This document shows positions 47,601-57,909 of a DNA stretch of 64,000 nt, one piece after another. Position numbers and translations under genes: made by a program. Every line of letters begins with the position of its first letter. Positions within the stretch are counted from its first letter, which is position 1. Origin of the DNA: Micromussa lordhowensis (taxonomy: Eukaryota; Cnidaria; Anthozoa; Scleractinia; Lobophylliidae); NCBI GenBank assembly GCA_964020085.1, contig OZ026606.1:3211423-3275422 (forward strand), in the 5' to 3' direction. The notes under the pieces were generated by a model. That model had not been told where the DNA came from and made no database searches. It worked only from the letters and a program-made list of their open reading frames with translations.

Positions 47601-50600
47601 TTACTTGACATGAATGTTAATTTCTTGTAACAAGGCTGCTGAGCTACATGTATGAGAAACTTAGGCTTGTACCTACATGTATCCTACATGTTTTTTCGAA
47701 TTATTGAACCTCAGTGAACTATAAATCTTTGGCTTAAGTACATGTATGCAGTTTATGAACAACCACTTACAAGTTTGTTGTCAGATACTGTCAGGACCAG
47801 TTTTATCTGACAGAGGCAATCAGACAATCTTGGATACAGTAACATCTTAGGAGACTAAACTTAGTCTGTCAGAATACCCTGTAAGAATGTTAGTCAAAAA
47901 ATGTTTGTAGTCACTGATGTTCTGCTACATGTACATGTACTAAGCGTATTATAAGACAACAATTTATTTAAATTTACTCCTGACCAGTAAAAATGATAGT
48001 TGGAACTTATTAAGTGACATTAATTTTATGATGTATAGTGTGTACTCAATTGGGAGTCAAATCGAAGTTTAACTGTGTTTTTTATATTTTTGTTTACAGG
48101 TGGTCCTTCTTGTCCTTGAGGCACTTGCAGAGATCTCCGCCTCACCGGCTGGGCCACCTAGGAACAGTCCCTCACAGAGTATGTCGGAGTCAAGCTCACC
48201 AGCCTCCTCAGAGCAGGCATCTGCACCCCACAGGCAACTAAACAAATACTTTCATAAGTTCATGAACAATGTGATGTCCCTGTTTAGAACAGACAGAAAG
48301 CTGTTAGAGGAGAGAGGGTCATTCATTTTGAGGTAATGTGACTGTAATGCCATTTTGAGGTAACATGACATAACAGGACATGAGGTTTGACATGACATGA
48401 AATGAATGACATGCCTCGACATACATGTTACCGTACTAACATAGTCATTATTTAACCATTCTCCAGGTGGAGAATTGGGCTGTATACTCTCTGTCTCCAG
48501 GCTGCTGTCCTGTCCTCTGCAGCTGATGCTGCCTCTGCCCAAGTTCTTAATCTGTTCGCCCTTAGCTCCATTTCCACTGTCCTTCTCCAAGTCTCGCGAG
48601 GTCAACCCCGATTCCTTTTGCCTTCTGGTACCCCCATGTGAGAGCGATGGATGTGAGTGGTGGTCCATTCATAAAGGCATCATCTTAAGTCTGGCATGTT
48701 GTTGTATTACACCCACTGTAGCCTGTATACTGTACATTGAGATTCCAGTTTCCATAATTAGATTTGTTTTACAGGGTGAGGTGACTAGCCCCATGCCCAA
48801 CCCCCAACCTGGAGGGCTACTAACATAGTAGCATATCATAATCTCCTTCTCAACAATTACATGGCATGAAATGACATGACATGCACTAGACATGACATTT
48901 CTTGACAGGATGTGACATGTTCTTGATACTACATAAAATGACACGATATGACATTACGTAAAAAAGTAAAGTCTGCATACGAGCCTAATGGCTCATCAGG
49001 CCGGAGCTTATCCCGGTTTCAGTAGCATAAAGCGACTAGGAGTATTTCTACTCCCCCCTGGATGGGATGCTAGTCCATCGCAGGGTTACATTGTACTCCC
49101 AGCATCAAATTCGCCGGTACCCATTTATGCACCTGGGTGGAGAGAGGCACTGTGAGAGTGAAGTGTCTTTCCCGGAGTCGAGCGTACTAACCATGAGGCC
49201 ACCGCGCCCCCACTTCGATACGACATTACTTGACTTAAAATGGCTTGAGATGATATCAAATTAAATAGCACGACAAGTACTTGACATAACAAGAAATGTA
49301 GTGAAATGACATGTAACATACATACAGTAGTAAACATTTCATGACAGTAGTATACAATACAAAATATGACGTGTCCTTAACATGACATCACATTACTTGA
49401 GGTGGCTCACAATGATCTCCAGTATTTTTTAGCTCTTCTTATTTGATGGATCGATATATACTAGCACTGTTCTTCAGCTTACACATACAGCTGACTACAA
49501 TGATGGCATGAAAGAAATGCTTAAACAAGTTAAGATTATTTCTTGAACAGAACAAGTTACCATGGCAACCATAATTTGGCATTTTGTTTGATACTATTAT
49601 TATAGCATTGACTGAAAAGGAGTGGTACATGTACCAATGATTCATCAAAGATGAAGAGTAGAAAAATTCTTGAAACATATGCAAGTCACCTTAATATGAA
49701 ATTAATGTACCCGCTTCTTAACATGACATGATCTTACATGCACGTGACATCGTACTAAGTGATGTGACGTAAATTGACATGACACAAAATAACTTATCTG
49801 AATGATATGATACATGAATCCACTTGACACTGCATTAACTAACCTGACATGCATATGACATGACATGGCATGCATGGCATGATGTGATATGTCCTTGACA
49901 TGGCATGGCGTGCATATGACATGTATATGCATGTACTTATTGTTCTTTGAATAACATACCTTACGCACGTAACATTAATAAGCAAATATTTGACATAACA
50001 TTTGCTGAACATTACTTGACATGACACTTATTTTGGTGTGACATGTTTGCTATGGAATGAAATGACAAGTACTTGACATGACTAGTAATTTGTTCTTTGT
50101 ATCTTTTATTATTAATAGATGATTATTTCTCTGTTTATATTGAAACACAATTAATACAAAGCTGTTTTCTTTTTTCCAGGCAACTCTGTCTTCTGTTAAA
50201 TGCAGAGGATATTTACAGAGCAATGTCGGAAATTCTTCTTCAAGAAGAGGATTTTCAGTTTGCCTCACTTATGGTGCGATATTTGAACATGATTTTACTC
50301 ACATCCAGTGAGTTGTTTGACCTCAGGGACCAACTAAGGGAGCTTGCAACAGCAGTAAGAAAATAGCAGTTCATTTGTTCGTTTTTCTCTTGCTCGTTTG
50401 TGCACATTTTCACTGCGTTTCTTTTGAAAGTGTTTATTGCTAAACAAGAATTCCTTTGACTTTGCTACGTATTGTGATTTATAGATGTTTGTTTGTTTTC
50501 TTTTAATAGGAGAGTTGTTCGTTGTTCTGCTGTTTATACCAGTCTTGGTGTCACAATCCTGTAGCAACAGTGTCCCTGTGTTTACTGACACAGAACTACC

Positions 50601-53567
50601 AACACGCATGTGAACTGCTTATGATCTTGTATCCTTGAAAATAACCACATTGAAATCCACAGTTAATTTGTACATGATGAGAATGCATTTTACAGTACAA
50701 TGCTGAGGGGTGATATACACTTAATGTACGGTCCCAAGGGAAACAATTAGTTTTGTTTTCCCGAGAGTCCTGAAACATCAGGACTCGAGGGAAAATAACA
50801 CTAACTAGTTTCCCGAGAGACTGTACATTAAGTGCTTTCCCTTAAACAATCATATGGTAAAAACAAACAAGCAAAGACAGCGCATGGGCACCAACTGGCT
50901 AATTGTATCCCATGATACATTTGAATTTGATCAGGGGCACGTGACAAAGAATCAACCAATCACAGTGCTTGTTTTGTTGAGTGAAAGTCTAGGTATGTAA
51001 CAATCTGATATGTATCTTGGTTTTCGAACTACAGTGATGTGTGGCGTACATCACTGTGTCCTGGCTAGTAGTCTCTTGTTCTCACTCCAAGCAGTGTGGG
51101 TTTGAAGACAGGCCAGGGCCCTGTTGGTTTGTTCTGAGGCAGGAGACCTTTGAACCTCTCCAATAGTAAAATGGCAGGGCTGTGCTCTGGAAGCACCCAG
51201 GTGCCAAAGGCGACTACCTGTAACTTTTACCTTTGGGCAACTGGGAAATGATACTTTTTCATAGAAGTGCTGGGCGCCCAAGATTTCATGGAGAGGAACC
51301 TTTGGTCTCCATGAATTTTCCTTAGACAACAGCCTTGATTGGGTATAAATGCACTAGCATCCCATGGCAGTGTGCAAAGAAAGTCAGTTTTTCAAATTTG
51401 TTTCATTGTGAGAAGGAATAAAATGACAACATTCTAGGCACAGTGGAACCCTACATGTACCTTACGGCTACCCCGTTAATATGTCCACCTTGTTATTACA
51501 GCCACTTTATTCTGGTCCAAACAAAAGCTCAGTCAGTCAATAATTTTCTTATTCAAGTTCCAACCCCTTTTATACAGCCACCCCTTTAAAACAGCCAGAC
51601 TTTTGTGGCCCATTGGTGACTGGATTTACCGGGTTCCACTGTACATAATTCTGTATGCTCTCAGGGACATTAATCTGTTAATGTTCCTGCATGCTACACA
51701 TTTTAATGGATATTCCTTGACTTGGTATTTATCAGTGGACATCTAGAAGTCAATGTTGAATTTCTTATACAGATTGATAAACTGGTTCAGCTCATAGAGT
51801 CTCCTATATTTACATGTGAGTAGCAGCCATAAAAAATATAAAACCAACAATAATATCATTTTCTCTCTCTTAATAGACCAGTTTACTGTTGTCTGTTCAG
51901 TGACCGGGGGCCTGTTTCTCTAAGGTCGTGAAACGTTTTCCGGAAAGCTGTTAAAAAAATCTCAAAACTTCTGAATACAGAGCTGTTTTATTCTCCCATT
52001 CTGAATATGAATAGAAGTTCGTTTCATACAGTGAGTTTCAGTCATGTACACCACTCTGTTTTTAGATACAGATTGTTTAAAAATGGCTTTGCAGGCCTGA
52101 AAAGTTTCCGGGGCTTTTGAGAAATGGGCCCCAGGCCTTTGAATGACAGTAAAGCTGCAGGTGACCTTGTATTGATTAAGACCTCTCTGTTTTTGTTGTG
52201 TGAATCAAGTTGTTCTTATACTAACAAAGCAAAGAGGTTTGTATCAAAGCAAGGTCATCTCAAGCCTTACTTGCATTCATTGGGCCGGTAACTACAGTAC
52301 TGTAATCACACAACTGTAAACTGGCCTATTGAAGTTAATACTGTAGGTATGTTCAATAAAATTTTTAATTACCTTTTACTGGAGGTGTTAGCAAGTTTTA
52401 TTTCTAATGAAACTCGTTTTTTTTTTTCATTATAGTCTTACGTCTTCAACTGTTAGACACACAACACAACCATTTCCTTCTGAAATCGTTATACGGTTTG
52501 TTAATGCTTCTTCCACAAAGCGATGCATTTACAACTTTAAGAAACAGATTGGACTGCGTACCAAATGGAAGAGTACTTTCTTCTGACATCAGGTAAGAAA
52601 TCATGTGACAGGATGCTTAAAGATGATTTCCAGTCCATACTGCGCAGTCTCAGCACCCTAATGTTTGTGTCTCACTCAATGGAATGTGAATCATTAAGTT
52701 ATTTGTTACAAACCACAACAGCTTCATTGATTTTTACAACTGCAAAGTTGTTTCATCAAGTGATATAAAAAGAACAAAGCATAATTACATTGTAAAAGTA
52801 AATGCATCCATAATGGAAGTTGACATGAAACTTTGAGCTTTCTTCATGTAAGTAGTTGCAAAATGTTACATTTTGTGATGTCTTACATGAAACACCCTCT
52901 CGAGGGTGCGCAGTTTGGACTGGAAAGTATCATCTTTAGAGTATATTTTTCTCAAGAAGGTTAGGTGAAGGTCCTGAGCTTAAATCAATAAGACCTCTCT
53001 GAGTGTGGTTACTTAAAATCATCAAAAGAACTTTATGGCAATTTTGATTGACATGCACATACTGTACATGTGTATTTAGTATGACATTACTACAAGTTAA
53101 TCTGGATGGATAACTAGCTCTGTTGCTTCTATCCCATCTCTATTTTATCAGGTGCTAAACTTTGGGAATTTGATAATGTTGCATTCTGCATTTTAGCAGG
53201 TTACTGTTGGACTCACACCGCAAAAGAAACCCTTATCCTGTGCTTCATACTGTACATCAACTAGATAATAGTACTGATAACAGCGATGATGATGATGATG
53301 ATGATACATACATACATACACACATAAACTGTATTTTTTATCGAATGATGATGATGACGACGATGATGGCTGTGAAGATAATTAGTTTTTCTGATGGTTT
53401 CTATTTTATTTTGCAGTAATAATCAAGGTGACTTTCCTTTGCGTGAACATGTACAGAATATAAACTTCAAGGAACTCTTACACCAGTTCAAGACTGTGCA
53501 GCAGAAACATTTTATAAACAAACATTCTCGCTCTCCACACCTTGCCAAGAATTTTTTAAGTGTCTAG
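38646..53567 (+). CDS. VAC14: VAC14, scaffold of the PIKfyve (Fab1)-FIG4 complex
   Basis: Sixteen coding exons join in frame: 38646-38746, 39052-39202, 41811-41978, 43225-43287, 43923-44030, 44111-44220, 45252-45358, 45785-45919, 46719-46966, 47499-47564, 48100-48332, 50180-50354, 50510-50628, 51736-51815, 52436-52592, 53417-53567. The total is 2172 nt, 723 residues; vertebrate VAC14 has about 780. It is a HEAT-repeat protein of endosome and lysosome membranes that assembles PIKfyve and the FIG4 phosphatase to make and turn over PI(3,5)P2. The N-terminus [20 protein letters not shown] and residues about 60-165 ([34 protein letters not shown]) match the Fab1-binding HEAT region. Residues about 480-660 ([40 protein letters not shown]) match the FIG4-binding domain. 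A Ser-rich linker (about 432-465) separates them. ATG 38646 gives the family N-terminus. Introns 8 and 13 have U12-type signals; the others are GT-AG. Confidence 0.95.
39552..39666. mobile_element. MITE-like foldback in VAC14 intron 2
   Basis: TACACTATTAAGTTATGGATGCAC pairs imperfectly with GTGCATCCACAACTCGATAGTGTA. Inner arms around GGAGGTTGCTAAGCAC / GTGCTCAGCAAACCTCC. About 115 bp. Confidence 0.8.
40178..40263. repeat. 21-bp minisatellite in VAC14 intron 2
   Basis: About four units of the type TCTTGTTTCTCTCRAGAC with small changes. Each unit is itself partly palindromic (CTCGAG or CTCAAG at its centre). Confidence 0.8.
42193..42377. mobile_element. MITE-like foldback in VAC14 intron 3
   Basis: AAGCAATAGAGCAC at the left is inverted at the right (GTGCTCTATTGCTT). 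Inner arms pair TATATAGCCTCATCTAAACA and TTGGAGGGTTG with their complements. Confidence 0.8.
42876..43168. mobile_element. MITE-like foldback with internal tandem units, VAC14 intron 3
   Basis: CAAGTGAAG/CTTCACTTG termini. Inside are repeated units of GAATTGATTATTTGAAT and AGCTAGTCATTTCAAGAAT: three in forward and two in reverse orientation. Confidence 0.8.
44627..44728. mobile_element. Short MITE (family with 55625-55738)
   Basis: AACAATTATTCCACTC / GAATAATTGTT termini with GTTGGATATGAGATGATTAT inside. The copy at 55625-55738 is related along its length. Confidence 0.75.
45920..46718 (+). other. VAC14 intron 8: U12-type intron, apparent AT-AT ends
   Basis: The intron starts ATATCCTTTT, the U12 5' splice-site consensus for AT-AC introns. 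GTCCTTGAC at 46701-46709 matches the U12 branch-site consensus (TTCCTTRAY), with the branch A at 46708. No GT donor fits here. The reading frame ([19 protein letters not shown]) is kept only if the exon resumes at 46719, so the intron would end in AT rather than AC or AG. The nearby TAG at 46712-46714 would shift the frame. Confidence 0.7.
46245..46410. repeat. Dispersed repeat related to 17205-17650
   Basis: Shares TAGAAAATARCCCAAAGCAA, ATACGCRYGCTGATTGGTT and GAACTAGCACRAGCTGTTGA with the complex foldback at 17205-17880. It lies inside the U12-type intron 8 of VAC14. Confidence 0.75.
48350..50090. repeat. Degenerate (ATGAC)n arrays through VAC14 intron 11
   Basis: Scattered clusters of ACATGACATGAC-type pentamers (about 48361-48430, 48860-48960, 49210-49400, 49720-49930 and 50030-50090) with heavy decay between them. 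The motif is the same as at 21043-21199. Frames with His-Val-Met or Cys-His-Val runs here are not genes. Confidence 0.75.
48971..49211 (-). mobile_element. tRNA-derived SINE, reverse orientation
   Basis: On the minus strand it begins GCGCGGTGGCCTCATGGTTA, a tRNA A-box-like head. It continues with CACAGTGCCTCTCTCCACCC, TAAATGGGTACCGGCGAA, AACCCTGCGATGGACTAGCA and GGGGAGTAGAAATACTCC. The segment with the B box appears deleted between CGACTCCGG and AAAGACACTTC. A second copy is at 54640-54834. Confidence 0.75.
50718..50834. mobile_element. MITE-like foldback in VAC14 intron 13
   Basis: CACTTAATGTAC is inverted at the right (GTACATTAAGTG), with inner pairs around GGGAAAC/GTTTCCC and GAGTCCTGA/TCAGGACTC. 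Confidence 0.85.
51441..51641. mobile_element. Short pogo-like MITE in VAC14 intron 13
   Basis: CAGTGGAACCC / GGGTTCCACTG ends; TA follows on the right, while the left flank is CA, probably mutated. It shares CTACCCCGTTAATAT and CATTGGTGAC-type motifs with the element at 10798-11639. Confidence 0.75.
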
Positions 53568-53752
53568 ACACATTTGAAACATTTAAAAAGTATTAACTAA
53601 TTTTATGATAATTTTAAACCTCTTAAGATATTTTTCAAGTGTAAGTTACATATTTACAAGCATGGCTTGATCAAAGAATTAAAAAAGAGATCTTCCCGTT
53701 TAAAAAGAAAATACATGTAGAATAGAAGAAACTGTTGTACAAGACATTTGAT

Positions 53753-53758
53753 AATAAA
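53753..53758 (+). terminator. Candidate polyadenylation signal of VAC14 (AATAAA)
   Basis: First AATAAA after the VAC14 stop, about 186 bases downstream. Another AATAAA lies at about 54580. Assignment is by position only. Confidence 0.45.
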
Positions 53759-54639
53759 AAGTTTATGTTCACTGTTCTATATATCACACAGGGGAAAAAA
53801 GTTGTTAATGTTTTACCCTGCAATCCGTCAGAAAACAGTGGAATCTTTGTGTACAGTATTTGTCTCTATAGCATGCCTGTACATGTAACAGGGATGGATC
53901 TAGGGGAAGGTGCAGGGGGTGTGCACCTCCCCCCCCCCCCCCGAGATAGCATGTGGCTTTTAAAATTTGTTTACCTCACCAGTCAGTTACGTTATATCTT
54001 AGTGGTGCACCCCCTCCTAATCTGCCCCTCCTAAGTCTCTAATTGGGCTAGAGATATGTCAACTCTGAAGATTTGAAAGGGCATGGCATCATCCACTGTA
54101 CCAAGACATTTGAGCGTGATGTTTTCAATGCTTGTTGCATAATGCAGGTTTTTTGCAGGTAGCAAATTTGCATGGCTGAGTTGTGAATCATTCTGCCTGA
54201 AATTTCAGAAAGATTGTTGCAATATTTCAGAGCAGATGTAGGAGAAGGTGGGGATCATCAATAAATCTTAGTTTTGTACCCATAACTTGTCATATTTCTT
54301 GTTCGCTTGTAAAATGTTTGACATTATTTCTACAATTTATAATGTGAGAGGATTGTAAGCATTTTCTGTTGCCAAGTTAACATGTATCTTATCTCACTTA
54401 CATGCATTAGGTGAAATTAAAATAATAAATAGCAAGTAAAATTTTCCAGACAACTCTGTGACATGTGAAAAGCCAAGGCATTATTGTGTATTGTAACATA
54501 ACATCATTTAATATTTTTGTTGCTTTTCTTTGGTTTTAGTTGGCTAAAGTACATGTAAGCTAGAAGAACATTGTTTGAGAATAAAATTTCAATTTCCACC
54601 ACATAAACATATTTGGTACAGTAAATCAGTCGCAGGCAG

Positions 54640-54834
54640 GTGCAGTGGCCTTGGGGACATTGTGTTGTGCTCTTGGGCAAGAATTACTCTAATAGTGCTT
54701 TTCTCTGCTCAGATGTATAAATGGGTACTGGCGAAATAATGCTGAGGGGGTAACCCTGCGATTGGACTAGCGTCTCATCATTGGGGAGTAGAAATACTCC
54801 TACTCACTTCATGGTACTGAAATCAGAGATAAGC
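54640..54834 (+). mobile_element. tRNA-derived SINE, plus orientation (second copy)
   Basis: Reads GTGCAGTGGCCTTGGGGACA, then TAAATGGGTACTGGCGAA, TAACCCTGCGATTGGACTAG and GGGGAGTAGAAATACTCC, matching the body of the copy at 48971-49211. The tRNA-like head is shortened. Confidence 0.7.
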
Positions 54835-55624
54835 AATGGTCTGATGTTTCACTTGGCTCACCAGCTGCTGGTCTTCTACATTTGTAACATGTTGTAACTT
54901 TGATTTTCCAAGGGTTTGGTTACTCCAAACTTTCCCAGGGCTACTTTTGTCAAATTTTTTTTAACCAACAATTAAAGTTCATCATTTTTTTAAAAAAAAT
55001 GAAAATAAATAATTAAACGCATGGGAGTTATTGAGAAAAAGAGATCTTTTAATAAAAATTAATAAACGGCCAAGGTGTCATAATCCCCAAAAGGCACGGA
55101 CTCCTCAGCAACCTTTATCCTATATCAAATACAGTTAATTTTACTGGACACAAAACTTAGCTCCAAGATTTCATGCTACCTTAGGAAAGCAATAGCCAAA
55201 ACAGAACATAATTTTATTGAATTCTATAGGAAAATTCATTACCTGACGAGGCAGTTTCGCATTAAATTGCACACGAAAACCGATATCGCACGAATTGCGA
55301 AGCGATGAGTGCGAGTCAGGTAATGAGTGCGAGTCAGGTAATGAATTTTCCTTGAATCGCATAATTGAATAAAATTGTAGAAAAAGACATTGTTGTATTA
55401 CAATTTAAGGACAGTTGTTGCGTAGATGCGAAACAATATCACTTAGTCAATATTGCATTTCTAGCTTTTTGATTGGCTAAAAAACTTCGACTATGAGCCA
55501 ATAGTCGGAGTTTTACGTCATATGGAAAATAGTAAAAATTTTCCGCACAAAGTTTTCAACTTCAGCCCTCTATAATGGCCGAAAAGAAAATTGGCGGCAA
55601 AACCCGGTTTGAGAATTTACTAAA

Positions 55625-55738
55625 AACAACTATTCCATTCGCCCTTGTTGGATATGAAGTGATTATAACCAACTCGCGCTACGCGCTCGTTGCTGGTTTT
55701 GTCACTTCATATCCAACTCGGGCTCATGGAATAATTGC
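55625..55738. mobile_element. Short MITE (family with 44627-44728)
   Basis: AACTATTCCATTCGC...CATGGAATAATT ends with an inner pair GTTGGATATGAAGTGA / TCACTTCATATCCAAC. It forms the first part of the 202-codon frame at 55575-56183, so that frame is a chance fusion of MITE and LINE sequence. Confidence 0.75.
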
Positions 55739-55751
55739 CTTCACTCATCTC

Positions 55752-56810
55752 TCGAACAAGATAAACAAAACCAATTTTCTTCAGTGGGCTGGTCTCAGAC
55801 ACTCTATTCCCTCACAGCTGAGGTACGCGGATGTACCATTATCAACTCTATCTCCCTCCTTTACATTTAAAAATAACACTTTCGATATTAGACAGAAAAG
55901 ATCAAAAGATTACTATTCTCTACTTGTTTCCAGAAAGGCTCAACATCCCAATATCACCATCAAATTGCAGAGGGATTTTGATTTTACAATCGATCAAATC
56001 AATCAAATCTTCTTATTACCACATTGTGTTGCACTTGAATCTTATGTAAAAGCCTTCCAATATAAAGTTATTAACTCTATTTTTTATACAAATACCAAAT
56101 TATGTAAAATTGGTTACAGAAACAACGATTTGTGTAAGTTTTATAAAACTGAGCCAGAAACCTCAAATCATTTTTTTTTATAACTGTTCCCACACTAGAC
56201 AATTCTGGACAGATTTTGCATCATACTGGCACCTACTATCAAAACAACAAATCCACCTCTCTAAAAGATGTTTTATTTGGGGTATTGTCGGAAAAATGCC
56301 CTTTACTTTATCTATTAAATTACTTCATAATTATTGGAAAATTGTTCTTGTGGGACTGCAGAAGAAGTCAAACCCCTCCTAAAATTGAGGGGTTTAAAGC
56401 CAAAATTAAAATTAAGTATGAAATAGAAAGTAAAATTACAAAAAAAGAATATTTTAATAAAAAATGGATAATTAAACCTATATAATAAACATGTATTATT
56501 ATTACTATTATTATGTCAAATGTTATTATTTCTAATTTTATCTTTGTGCATGTGTAATAACTTTAGAATACAAAGATTGTAATAGTGGAATGTAATTATT
56601 AACATGGTAGTAAGATTTATAACTATTTATTAATTTAAAATTTACTTGTATTGACGCTCCTCTATTAAGCACTGGTTAAGTCACTGTTATTATTAAATTC
56701 ACTATTCACTGTAAGCTTATAAATGTATTAATTCAGCAATTGTTAAAATTGTAATTTGTTGCATTGTATTGTATATAGGGTTATGTGTATTAATAATAAT
56801 AAAAAAAAAA
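55752..56810 (+). pseudogene. 5'-truncated L1/Tx1-like LINE 3' end
   Basis: C-terminal retrotransposon sequence: LQWAGLRHSIPSQL, RSKDYYSLLVSRK, KAFQYKVINSIFYTNTKLCK and a zinc-knuckle-like tail (LCKFYKTEPETSNHFF, then YNCSHTRQFWTDFASYW) followed by KEYFNKKWIIKPI. The frame slips at a T-run near 56169-56178 and again near 56220-56250, so it is not functional. The last Cys-rich motif has Tyr where a second Cys is expected (LCKFYK). It ends in AT-rich DNA and (AAT)n A9 near 56810, consistent with a LINE tail. Confidence 0.75.
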
Positions 56811-57851
56811 TTGTTATTTAGCCTCGTTTTCAACTCGCAATTCCACGCTAAATACCTCACTTCGTAAACCAATCAGAATGCAGGATTTTATTCAATTATG
56901 GGATTCTACATTTCATAACCTTTCTATTGATATATAGTTTGTGGAGGATTCCTTGGAAATAGTGCACATACTACACCCATGAAGGTTTGGAGTAACCTTA
57001 AAATGCCTTTTAAAATGAGCAATGCAATATAGATGCACAAAAATCCTTTTCACACAGCACGAGGTGGTTGTGTCACAATACCACAGATAATAATTTAAAT
57101 GTTTATTTTAGAGCACTCAAATAAATACAGTGTATTTCTCATTCTGGAGTTCAAAATAACACAGAATTCTAATGCTTAGTCTAGCAACTTTTCGCCTGCT
57201 GTTCTGTGATCTTGGACTGCCTGTTATCCAGTAACTCCTCATGGTAGTGAGATGAAAGTTTGGGCCACAAATAAGCAAGTTATCAGTGCATGATGATCAG
57301 TAAGTCAATGATGCGATTTTCTGTCTTCAGTGTAGTGTTTTCATGATGGTTGGCTTAGTTGGCATTTCCAAACAATAGCCATTTTTTGCATGAGAAAAAA
57401 GTCTCGGGGATTTCCCAAAGAAGATAAATTTCGTTGTTTGGAAATGGTAACTAATGCCATGAACATGGCTTCCATGATGTAAACAGGATTGGTTTCTCTG
57501 CCTTGGAGAAGTATTTACAAATCACTTGGCAAATACCTCTCCAATCATATTCCCAAAGATAAAAAAAAAAACATTACTACAAAGAAACAAAAGCAAAAAT
57601 AGCTTTTTGATAACTATTTATTTACTTATTTCAAGACTTTTACACTGACTTGGATGTTATGACAATATGCTGCCTACAAAAGACTAATGTCAGAAAAGAG
57701 GGTTAAGTAGTATTGTTGATACCCTCAAACCAATTCAATTCTTCCCCCTGTAAACGTTTTATTTTTTGGAAAATATGTGTTACCTGACTAAAGGAAAGAC
57801 ATTTAATATTCATGTAAGAAATCAAGACATCTTGGGAAAGATATGTACATT
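56811..57851. other. Intergenic DNA between the LINE and the NDUFS6 3' end
   Basis: No coding exon recognised. Confidence 0.4.
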
Positions 57852-57857
57852 TTTATT
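57852..57857 (-). terminator. Candidate polyadenylation signal of NDUFS6
   Basis: AATAAA on the minus strand, 52 bases past the NDUFS6 stop codon. Confidence 0.6.
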
Positions 57858-57909
57858 TGTGAATGTTCCATTTAATTTCACAATAACATCAAACAAACTG
57901 GTCCATTCT

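Larger units (their letters stand above)
50629..51735 (+). other. VAC14 intron 13: U12-type GT-AG intron
   Basis: 5' splice site GTATCCTT, branch site TTCCTTGAC (51713-51721, an exact consensus match) and acceptor ATCAG with the branch A 15 bases from the intron end. The spliced frame reads [20 protein letters not shown], aligning with the vertebrate protein. The intron also holds two MITEs. Confidence 0.9.

Noticed and set aside
55575..56183. 202-codon plus-strand frame starting MAEKKIGGK
   Set aside because: The first part is a MITE (55625-55738) and the rest a frameshifted LINE C-terminus; a chance fusion, not a gene.
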